Positions 1 to 7,810 of a DNA stretch of 64,000 nucleotides are shown piece after piece. Positions within the stretch are counted from its first letter, which is position 1, and the number at the start of each line of letters is the position of its first letter. Source of the stretch: Laspinema sp963821735 (GTDB lineage: Bacteria > Cyanobacteriota > Cyanobacteriia > Cyanobacteriales > Laspinemataceae); assembly GCA_963821735.1 (NCBI GenBank), contig CAWGFK010000056.1, forward strand, positions 1-64,000. The letters are read 5' to 3'. Under the pieces are notes generated by a model. That model was not told the DNA's origin. It was given only the letters and a program-made list of their open reading frames with translations, and ran no database searches. A program made the position numbers and the translations under genes.

Positions 1-701
1 ATGGGAATCTTCCCCAAAGACCGCATCCCTTTAATCAGATCACTTAAAACTTGAATGCGGACGCTGGCACCTTCTTCGGTTCTAAGGAATTCCTGGCTTT
101 CATCCGCAAATATAGCTAAACCTCGAAACCCAGCTTTTTGAATAATGGGAATGGTCTCCTGCCAAAAAAGTAGAACGCTATCAGGTGAGATCTCCGTATT
201 AAATTCTTGAACAATTTTGAGCGATTTTTCTCGACTAATCTTGTACTTAGAGGCGATTTCAACCGCTTGCTCCTCTAAAGACTTTACAGTACACTCATCA
301 TATAAGGCGTCCAATTCAGGTAAAAATTCACTTTTCTGTTCTTTTTGTAAGATGGCTTTAATCCAAGCATAAGTGGCAACCATCAAGTTTTCCACTTCTT
401 TAAACTTGAATGGAGGAACGGCAACGATTTGATTTTCCTGACACTGAGACCACAAATAAATCAAAGTGGCGGTTTTGCCATAGCCATAGTCCGCACTCAG
501 GTAGCCATTGACTGATTTTCCTTTCTCAAGTTCTTCAATCAATCGATTTCTCAGTTCCTTGACGCGATCAAGCGGATCGTAACTATTCGCATATAACTGA
601 TAAACAGTAGCTACCCCAAAAGGATCTCGTTCTATCTGGGAAGGGCTAACTGTATCAACAATTGCTTCAATTTCATCTAGTTGTCTTAAAAACTTTTCCA
701 T
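1..701 (-). CDS. P-loop ATPase, partial (C-terminus beyond the left edge)
   Basis: An open frame runs from an ATG at 701 to the window edge, giving about 233 N-terminal residues. It shows a Walker A-like segment (SADYGYGKT, residues ~69-77) and a Walker B-like strand (LAIFADESQEF, ~195-205), so it is a P-loop NTPase. The glycine-rich loop and the DES after the hydrophobic strand recall the large ATPases of defence and DNA-modification islands (BrxC/PglY or DpdH type), but I cannot assign a family. It is the third gene of a minus-strand set, 31 bp after the winged-helix gene that follows a GNAT-TGT-like gene. Inference: it powers a DNA-directed complex made by these genes. A generic AAA or STAND protein is the alternative. 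Confidence 0.6.
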   Translation of the reverse strand, partial: MEKFLRQLDEIEAIVDTVSPSQIERDPFGVATVYQLYANSYDPLDRVKELRNRLIEELEKGKSVNGYLSADYGYGKTATLIYLWSQCQENQIVAVPPFKFKEVENLMVATYAWIKAILQKEQKSEFLPELDALYDECTVKSLEEQAVEIASKYKISREKSLKIVQEFNTEISPDSVLLFWQETIPIIQKAGFRGLAIFADESQEFLRTEEGASVRIQVLSDLIKGMRSLGKIP

Positions 702-732
702 ATTAAAAATCCTTACAAATAACTCATTACAA

Positions 733-1573
733 CTAAACTAATTCCGTCCAGTCCGGGGATTTAGTGAGCGATATCCATTGCCCATAGCCCCCTTCATAGC
801 CCCAATCAAAGAAACCGCCGCAATCATAATCATAAGTGCGTTTGGCATTATCTAGGCTGCCTTCTAATCCACTGGGATCAAGAACCAACATTTGACAAAT
901 AGAATCTTTAATTTCTTCTTTCAAGAAGATTTTAACTCCATAAGTTCTCTGCTGTTGCTTGTAGATACTATCTATTGATTTTACCACAACGGGAGCCGAG
1001 CAGAAGTAGCGACGACTGAAAACTTCGGATTTTCCTTGAGGTTCAATGGAACAGGGGGTGATAGGGTGCGTAACCAATTGAGAATACCGGCAATACTGGT
1101 ATCACTAAAAGCAATGTCACTGGTGGGTTGTTGATACTGCAAGGAAGCAGATTCAATTGTTTCTCCAACCAGTGCCTTTTTCTCAGGCATTGATAAAATG
1201 ACTTCTTGTCGCGCCCATAGTTTTTGTACAACCGTTGCATAAGCCCAAGAAAACCTTTTATTCGGTTCTTGTAAATGAAGTTGGTAAATCAAGCTATAAA
1301 AAACTCTCCCAGTAAATCGGGGTGTTTCTGAAGGATATCAGCAGCCACTTTTCCTTGGGGGGTTAAACTCGGACTTTTAGTCTGCCGTTCCAAAATAGAA
1401 ATATTTCTCAAAAAAGGAAAGACATTTTTTTGTAATACTGCAACCCCCAGGTTACAAATAGATGCAAGTTCTTCTAGATCGTTTTGGGGATTGTTTATTA
1501 TAAAATCCAGGATAGCGGATACTCTTTCTAGAGTAGTATTTTGCTGGAGATGTAAGGTTAATCTTTTGGCCAT
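733..1573 (-). pseudogene. winged-helix-like protein, reading frame broken twice
   Basis: Three consecutive minus-strand reading frames (1573-1289, then through ~1040, then to 733) join into one protein of about 280 residues if one T is restored in the T-run near 1303 and one C in the C-run near 1045. The N-terminal ~85 residues are helical, with LEELASICNLG and LTPQGKVAADIL segments typical of winged-helix domains. The C-terminus contains FFDWGYEGGYGQWISL and ends ISLTKSPDWTELV. I do not recognise a named family. The ATG lies 1 bp after the stop of the GNAT-TGT-like gene, implying translational coupling. Both breaks are in homopolymers, so the gene may be intact in the organism. Function unknown; nucleic-acid binding is inference from the N-terminal fold. 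Confidence 0.55.
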
Positions 1574-1574
1574 A

Positions 1575-2955
1575 TCACCCTTCTAAAGTATCCAGCCATG
1601 CGGCTAAGTTATACATAATTCGATAATCACGACTGGTTCTTAATTTTTGAATATCCTGGCAAAAATGGCGGGAATGATTGGTTTCTGTTTTGAGCTTTTC
1701 AAAGCCTGATTTTGTTGTTTCCAATCCTCGCCTTACCGTAATTTGAATTTGAGAAGTATAGGAAAAAAGATGCTACCAAATCCTCCAGCTTTCCACCAGG
1801 TTGTACTATCGAGAGAATGGGGATATAGGTTATTTCTAAGAAGCCGATTAAAGCTGCTAGGACCTCCGATTCCGAAGCAATGAGCCTGCATTCTATATTC
1901 ATTCGCAATCGTGCAAACAGTTTTAAACAATGCCAAGCTAGACTCGGAAAGCATATTCACACTTCCATTGGGTCCTGATGTTCCCCAGGAGCCGAAACCA
2001 ATGCGCTCAATACCCATTCTATTATAAGTTTCGATACAGCGTTTTATTTGGTGAATGTAACGACCTTGTACCGGGCAATCGCACGCTCTTGTACATACAG
2101 TGGCATTTGGCTAAAAAACCTTTCACACTGATAGAGTGTTTCGCGAACTTTATATTCTACAATTTCATCACTATCAGTGCTTAAGGGAACAATATCGGGC
2201 AAGACATATCCATCTGTCCATTGATTCTGGCGATAAAATCGGTCTAAAAATGAAAGTAACTCGTCATAAGTTCGTTTCCCTTGCTGCACCTGATAAGCCC
2301 CACAATCAAGCCAAACAGTTTCGATTTCTCCTGCCCGTTTTTGGTTTTGCAAATATTCAGTCGTGGATGCAGGAGAAGCAATGGGAGAATAGAGGACATG
2401 AGCAAATGGATTGCGCGGGTCTCCCCCGGATTTCCAAAGCTGAAACAGTCGCTTGAGTTCTGAACTGCTTGCGGTGAAAGAAGCAATAAATTGGGGACGA
2501 TATTGTGCAATTGGAAGGAGTTTCTTTCCCCAAACCACCAAGGGCCGATTTTTCCCTGGTTCAATCTTAACTCGGCGAAAATTTAGGCGCGAATAAAATC
2601 CATTAGCTGGTAAATCCAAGGGGCATTTAAGCCGCAAAGTAGTCATTCCACAGCTTCTACTATGCTCCTCCCACGCTTGGCATAGCTGACGACCAATCCC
2701 TTGCTTTCGTAAAGAGGGAGCGACTACGAGATGATAAAGCGTGGAGATCTTATCTCGTCGGTGATGAAAGTGCAAAAATCCCTGTGCTGGGATGTGAAAA
2801 ATTTCTTGGTTGTTGATGGCCTCGGCGAGAATGGCTCCATTGACAAATCCCAACTCTTTCCGATGGGCGTCAGCCATTGTCTTAATATCAGATAAGTCCT
2901 CGGTTCGGCTCAATTTCACCTTTGGAACAACAACGGTCTGCACTGTTTCCCCCAC
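1575..2955 (-). pseudogene. GNAT acetyltransferase fused to TGT/DpdA-like domain, two frame breaks
   Basis: From the ATG at 2955 the first ~140 residues form a GNAT N-acetyltransferase: LVVAPSLRKQGIGRQLCQAW is the acetyl-CoA-binding motif A, and GFYSRLNFRRV follows. The rest resembles the barrel of tRNA-guanine transglycosylases and DpdA. It has DCGAYQVQQGKRTYDEL near the substrate pocket, then GIERIGFGSWGT, and AHCFGIGGP followed by LDSTTW, which aligns with the region of the TGT nucleophile Asp. The frame is lost near 2073 (C-run) and near 1765 (T/C-run). Adding one base at each gives one protein of ~460 residues ending AAWLDTLEG. No TGT zinc site is visible. The family knowledge is that TGT-like enzymes swap guanine for 7-deazaguanine in tRNA or DNA. 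That this one acts on DNA is inference. Confidence 0.6.
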
Positions 2956-3737
2956 TGAAGTAGCTACTCCCTCATGATTTGGAGATATTTATCTCCTGTT
3001 AATCTTACACCCTGAGCGCGGTTGTCAAGTTTAACAGGTTTGTGCAAGTTTTGTACAGATGTGGATTGGCTGGATTCAAGAAAAATCTTTACCCCCTGTC
3101 AAAACAGGGTTCCAGAGTGATAACCGTTCTAACGGGCGATCGATAGCATACTGGTCAAGGAACTCCCCTGGGTCGCGATGTGCTGCGGGAAAATAGTTTG
3201 ACTTCACCACTCAAATTTAAGGGGTTTGTACGCAAACAGCAAGGGGTTCACGGCGATGTCTTGTCAGACTAAGATGGCGATCGCCCGGATAGATGAGATC
3301 CAAGCAGAAGGGTGAATCTTCCCCATTCCCCAAAATACTCAGCCTTTGCTCTGGAGAGGCCCAGTTTTGGGACCGGGGAATTGCGGCAAAAGTCGTGAGG
3401 GGTGATGCCTGGGTTGGTCCTCAAGGAACAGATGGGATAGAGGCAGAAGTTAAGGGCGATCGCCAGCCAGGGACTATAGTTAATCCCAAGATTAAATTAT
3501 CAGAAACCGGGTTTCCGACAAAAGCATTGATATTAGCCGCATATCTCGGCAGGAAGAAACTAGGTTTTTATTTCCGGCACCCTGTAAAAACCCTCTAGCA
3601 AGTGCGGCAAGACTAAAAGACACCAAAATACCTAGCGATCGCTAAAGCACTTGCTGGAGTCACCGACTTTATTTGTCGCTATAAAGCTTTAAATCTTAAA
3701 AGCGATAAAATAAGGTTTCAGTCAATCTGTACCTACT
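2956..3737. other. intergenic region between divergent genes, no supported gene
   Basis: This stretch separates the minus-strand GNAT-TGT-like gene from the plus-strand RT leader. It contains a plus-strand reading frame at 3293-3598, but that frame has no recognisable motif and includes a GAAACCGGGTTTC-type element common between cyanobacterial genes. I do not call it a gene. Promoters for both flanking units should lie here or just downstream, but I cannot place them with confidence. Confidence 0.4.
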
Positions 3738-3869
3738 TTTGCGCTCTTGTGGCGATGGGGGTTGCTATTTTAATAAAACTCAGGTAAGCTATTATTGGTC
3801 TGACTAGGGGCTGGACCGTTGAGTCCGCCGTCGGCTGTTCTAATACAGTCCGTCTCAAGGAGCCTAGGT

Positions 3870-4075
3870 TTCATGCTATAATCAGCATGAATATAAGAGG
3901 ACCACCAATGAAGCTCTCGCTTAATATGAGGTTTGTCAGCTTGTTTAATAAACAAGTGAATATTAATACCAATCGATAAACTATCAATTTCTACAGTTTA
4001 TCGGGAGGTCAACAGGATGAATTTTAAGAGTACCTTGCGCTCCCTGTTGCGTTTTTTTGTTTAGGTACTCTTTTT
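3870..4075 (+). ncRNA. candidate structured leader/ncRNA upstream of the reverse transcriptase
   Basis: Four perfect hairpins occur in 200 bases: 3870-3891 (8-bp stem, 6-nt loop), 3940-3956 (7-bp stem, loop AAT), 3974-4003 (9-bp stem, 12-nt loop) and 4026-4072 (10-bp stem, 27-nt loop). The last is followed at once by a T-run, as in an intrinsic terminator, 18 bp before the RT start. CAACAGG (4010-4016) is also complementary to CCTGTTG (4043-4049) inside the fourth loop, so a pseudoknot or an alternative fold is possible. Within it, a good Shine-Dalgarno (GGGAGG) precedes a 15-codon frame, 4017-4064, whose stop lies in the terminator arm. Retrons and several defence RTs carry their template RNA directly upstream. 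That this is such an RNA is inference; a plain attenuator is the alternative. Confidence 0.45.
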
Positions 4076-4092
4076 CATTTTAACAAGATGAG

Positions 4093-5376
4093 ATGTCTAA
4101 GTTGATAGACGATAAACTTTGTCAATACTTTCAACCCGAAAAAGTTGAAGAAGCCTTTTTGAGATATAAAGAGGCCAAACATGATGTTTTGACAGAAGAA
4201 ATAAGAATCCCAATGGGAGCCGATGGGATTTCTTCTAAAACCTTTGAAAAAGAATTATCGAGGCGATGTCAATTTATTTCCCAAAGAGTAATTCAGGGAA
4301 CTTATCTTTTTTACCCGTTTCGAGAAGTTAACATTCCTAAGCCGTCCGGTCAAGAAAGAGTTTTAGCGATCGCAACTATCCGGGACGTTCTCGTTCAAAA
4401 AATTTTGTACGAACTTCTATATGAGGAAGTAGAAAAACTTTTTAAGGCAACTCCTAAATTAGACCGAGCGTCCTGCGCTTATCGAAAAGGGAAGTCTGCT
4501 CCTTCCGCAGCTAGACTGATCCATAACTATATTCGATCCGGTTTCCAATTTAGCTTAGATGCCGATATTGTTAAATTTTTTGATGTCATTGCTCACGACC
4601 GTCTAATCTCTATCATTGAAAATGTATTTGGTCAGGAAAGTAGGGTGAGTACCTTACTCAGAAGATTTATTAAAACCAGCGGAATTCCCTACAGAGATGA
4701 GCAAAATAAACCCAGAAATTATAAATTTTTTCACCACTACAAGCCACCCCGAAATGTTCGGGTAAAAGGCATTCCTCAAGGAGGGGTGCTTTCGGGAATG
4801 TTGGCTAACTTATATTTACATGAATTTGATAAATGGATTTTAGAAGATTTAGCACCCGAATTTCCTTTACGATATGTTCGTTATGCCGATGATTTTGTTG
4901 TCCTTCTGAAAACCCAAGATGACCTTCCCGTAATTCATAGTCGAGTTGAGGAAAAACTAGGCGAAATAAAACTTCAGCTTCATCCCATCCTAGATGATTT
5001 GGGAAAGTCTAAAACTAAGTATGTAGACATTTCTAAAAATCCTTTGGTTTTTGTAGGATTTGAATTGACTTTAACTGATGTTAGAGTTAGCCCCGATAAT
5101 ATTCAGCGATTTCAAAATAAAATTTCTCACAAACTAGAAAAAGAAAGGGGTTATAAATTTTCCGACAACCCCCGTGAGCGCTTTTTTAGATTAATTGACT
5201 ATGTTATTAACAAAAAAATTCAGGGGAGACCGGAAAAACTATGTCCGGTATGTGAGGGCTTACTCGATAAAAATAACCGCAACTGGGTCGGCTTCTTCTC
5301 CGTTGTTACAGACACTCAGCAGTTTCATGATTTGGATAAATGGATTCGGGCTCGAACTCTGTCAGTATTTCTATAA
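4093..5376 (+). CDS. reverse transcriptase (unassigned, possible defence-type RT)
   Basis: This 427-residue reading frame has clear RT motifs: DADIVKFFD (motif A, ~156-164), IPQGGVLSGMLANLYL (motif B region, ~227-242), YADD (~264-267, catalytic Asp pair) and VGFEL after them. Residues 42-125 (GADGIS, IPKPSGQERV) match the fingers of group II-like RTs. The C-terminus has CPVC and a maturase-like LDKWIRAR segment, but there is no HNH endonuclease and I found no group II domain V downstream. The QGGVLSG motif is unlike the form usual in diversity-generating retroelement RTs. A +1-type frame change near 5362 would extend the protein through RRDFREAGLA to 5512 (~472 residues), so the printed C-terminus may be truncated. 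A structured leader lies directly upstream. The gene is AT-rich compared with the rest of the window, suggesting transfer. Confidence 0.85.
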   Translation: MSKLIDDKLCQYFQPEKVEEAFLRYKEAKHDVLTEEIRIPMGADGISSKTFEKELSRRCQFISQRVIQGTYLFYPFREVNIPKPSGQERVLAIATIRDVLVQKILYELLYEEVEKLFKATPKLDRASCAYRKGKSAPSAARLIHNYIRSGFQFSLDADIVKFFDVIAHDRLISIIENVFGQESRVSTLLRRFIKTSGIPYRDEQNKPRNYKFFHHYKPPRNVRVKGIPQGGVLSGMLANLYLHEFDKWILEDLAPEFPLRYVRYADDFVVLLKTQDDLPVIHSRVEEKLGEIKLQLHPILDDLGKSKTKYVDISKNPLVFVGFELTLTDVRVSPDNIQRFQNKISHKLEKERGYKFSDNPRERFFRLIDYVINKKIQGRPEKLCPVCEGLLDKNNRNWVGFFSVVTDTQQFHDLDKWIRARTLSVFL

Positions 5377-5667
5377 AACCTATCAAATTAGGCTTAAAAG
5401 AAGAGACTTTCGCGAGGCTGGGTTAGCCAGTATAATGCAAGAATTTTATAAAAATCATAAATTTAAAAAATGTTTTTGTACCCCTTTAAATTTTAAATAC
5501 ATTTTGTATTAGACTCGTCCGAAAATTATAAATCCTTATGGAAAGGGAGTTTCAGCCTTTTGACCCGGCGTAATCTTCAATAGGGTTAAGAACGAAAACA
5601 CAAGGCTTGTAGCTAGGTTACTAGGCTATTTGATTAAAATGGTTCTCCTTTGTTGCCAGTCGAGACT

Positions 5668-6597
5668 TTAAATTGGCTCTAGGGGTACTCCATTTTTTAA
5701 TGTTAGTAAATCTACCGAACCTAGTCGAACTCTAACTAATCCACAAACCGCGAGAATTACCTGTTCATATTGATGCCTAACCAATCTAAACCTTTCCGCA
5801 GCTACTCGAAAAATTTTAATCTTTCCTATCAAATGCTCAACCCCTATTCTCTGAGTCGATATTTTTTTGTTTTCTTGTTTCTGTTCTTCGGTTAGTTCTC
5901 CGTTTTTGGGCTTTTTTTGAGGTGTAACAATGGCTGGTTCTCCAAGGTAAGCTTTATCTCCTAAAAATTTTTGATGGTTGTTGAATTTTGGAAGGCTTTG
6001 TCGAAACAAACTAATATCACTTGTTTTTCCTAACTCTCCAACTGTTACATCCACAATATCTTGACCACCGGGCAAAACAATAAATTGGTTTTTTAGCGTA
6101 TGCATTTTTTTCTTTCCTGAATACAACTTTTTTTGTTCTTCATAGTCTACAGGTTTTGCAGTACGCTGCTCAGAGCTATCTACGATTAGTAAATGTTCGG
6201 TCAATTTTTGCTGAAGTTTTTCATAAGCTTGTTCGTTATCCTCCGCTTCTTCCATTTGCGAAGCTGGTAAAATCTCTCTAATGATTTTTATCCAATAATG
6301 AAAAGCGTCATTAGCGTTAGTTTTAGAAATATCAAATAACAAACCTAGAACTTCAAATATGGGTTTTTGTCTTAAATAAACCAAACAAAGACAGACTCCT
6401 TCCTCTACTGTCATTTCAGCTTTACGTCCAGCTCCCTTGGCATTGATTCTAATTTTTTGGGCTTCCCGTTCTATTTGTTTTTCAATATGTCGTTGTTTTG
6501 CCAGTTCTACTAACGCTAAAAACTGGTCATATTCGATTCCGATTAGACGCTTGGATTCTTTGGGATATTCTTGAATACGCTTCAGGGGGCTAGTCAT
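5668..6597 (-). mobile_element. IS5-type DDE transposase
   Basis: The 309-residue protein has the layout of DDE_Tnp_4/IS5-group transposases. A helical N-terminal part is followed by LLIVDSSEQR (first Asp), SGKKKMHTLKNQFIV, VTVGELGKTSDISLFRQSLP, LGDKAYLG (second Asp), PQKKPKNGELT and ISTQRIGVEHLIGKIK (Glu in VEH). The length is normal for a complete enzyme and the frame is intact, so the element may be functional. I could not fix the terminal inverted repeats. The best candidates are weakly matching CTCTCC/TTCTCC segments near 5642 and 6660, which I do not regard as proven. It sits directly downstream of the RT gene on the opposite strand. Confidence 0.85.
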
Positions 6598-7194
6598 GGT
6601 TAAATCTTACTAAAATCTTTATTTTTATTTCATTATAGCATAAAATTTATATTAAGGAGAGGTCTATTGGGTCTTTTTGACAAAGCAATTTGATTTTTTG
6701 GAAGAATCTGTCACAGCTCACTTAGGTGTAGAAAATTTGAAAAAATAAGAGCAATTTATGCTTTCCTTACTAAGGATTTGCTGTCCCTTATGCCGATAGA
6801 GTTGAGCAAATCCATAATTTTCATATATCTTATGAGAAGCTATTTTTCGGGTGGTTTGGACTATTATAATAAAAGTTTTATTCAACCGCAGTATAAGAAC
6901 ATTCGTAACTCGGGTCTCCAGTTTGTCAACTGGATGCAGAAGCGTTGGACAATTTAGATGGCAATTTTGGAGAAAATTTTTGACTAGAGACTCTTTTAAT
7001 TCTTCCTGAGCGGTTTTCTATTCTGGGCTGAATGCTAAGGGAAATAGGTGACATTTGCTGTAGTGCGATCGCCTTCTCCCCACCCCTCCCATTGACAATC
7101 TGTAATAGCCGGTAGAGTTATCCCAGGACCGATCGCCTCCAACTCCCTGCTCTATCCGCTAACATCACAGTAGCCAGTTCACAACCCCAGAATC
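6598..7194. other. AT-rich intergenic stretch, no gene seen
   Basis: Between the transposase start and the UPF0175 gene I find only short frames interrupted by stops and no recognisable protein. The left part is AT-rich like the RT/IS region. From about 7040 the composition returns to that of the main chromosome, with GCGATCGCC sites. The boundary of the acquired segment may therefore lie near 7.0 kb. Confidence 0.4.
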
Positions 7195-7443
7195 ATGAGC
7201 GTTACCATTCCCGATGAAATCGTGGAAGCGTCACAAATAACTGAAGCTGAGTTAAAGCAGGAAATTGCCCTGCTGCTTTTCCAACAACAAAAGCTGTCTC
7301 TGGTACAAGCTTGCCAGTTAGCTGGGATGCCACGAGTTTTGTTTGAAGCGTTGCTGATTTCCCGCAATATTCCCCCTTATTCTTATGAAATAGAAGATTA
7401 TGAATTGGATATTAAAAATCTCAAGGAGTTGGGGAATTTGTGA
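7195..7443 (+). CDS. UPF0175 family protein (antitoxin-like)
   Basis: The 82-residue protein begins MSVTIPDEIVEAS and has the helical core LKQEIALLLFQQQKLSLVQACQLAGMP, followed by LISRNIPPYSYE. This is the signature of UPF0175 proteins, which are short helix-turn-helix-like proteins commonly paired with PIN-domain (DUF3368) toxins. Here the toxin frame starts in the stop codon of this gene (GTG overlapping TGA) but is cut off after 26 codons. It is likely an orphan antitoxin or transcription factor now. The ATG at 7195 fits the family start. Confidence 0.8.
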   Translation: MSVTIPDEIVEASQITEAELKQEIALLLFQQQKLSLVQACQLAGMPRVLFEALLISRNIPPYSYEIEDYELDIKNLKELGNL

Positions 7444-7520
7444 CCGTTCTTAGCAACAGTTCACCCATTACCAATCTGGCGGCCATTCGCCCGCTTGACC
7501 TACTGCAACAAGTTTACTAA
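7440..7520 (+). pseudogene. truncated DUF3368/PIN-type toxin
   Basis: Starting at a GTG that overlaps the UPF0175 stop, 26 codons read MTVLSNSSPITNLAAIRPLD and then LLQQVY before a TAA. This matches the N-terminus of DUF3368 PIN-domain toxins (V-V-S-N-S-S-P-L-T-N-L pattern). The rest of the ~150-residue family length is missing, and I could not find it downstream in any frame. The toxin therefore appears deleted, leaving the antitoxin. Confidence 0.65.
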
Positions 7521-7810
7521 AAAATCGATTGAATTCTCTGAATCAAGATAAATTCGGGGCTTGACAGCGCGGTTGGGTATGATTGGCGAGGGAATCAGGG
7601 GATTGGAGATGAAATCATCACGGGTTCCTTGCCACTCCGCCAGAAACCAGAGGTCCCCAGGCTCAAGGGGCCTACCCTGTGCTGATTATACTTTCACTCT
7701 TGGTCGCGCCAAGAGGAAGAGTGGATCCAAAAACTCTGGGTCTGGACTGCTGAACCTCAAACCAGAATAAGATAAAGTAATCAAATACTAAATCTTATCT
7801 TGATGTTGCT

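Noticed and set aside
3293..3598. 101-codon plus-strand reading frame
   Set aside because: No motif, no ribosome-binding site, and it runs through a GAAACCGGGTTTC-type intergenic element.
3770..3955. 61-codon minus-strand frame inside the RT leader
   Set aside because: It crosses two perfect hairpins and has no recognisable features; the strand opposite a structured leader often shows such frames.
3700..5660. Group II intron or diversity-generating retroelement
   Set aside because: No domain V-like sequence was found after the RT and no template/variable repeat pair or Avd gene nearby; the RT motif QGGVLSG does not fit the usual DGR form.
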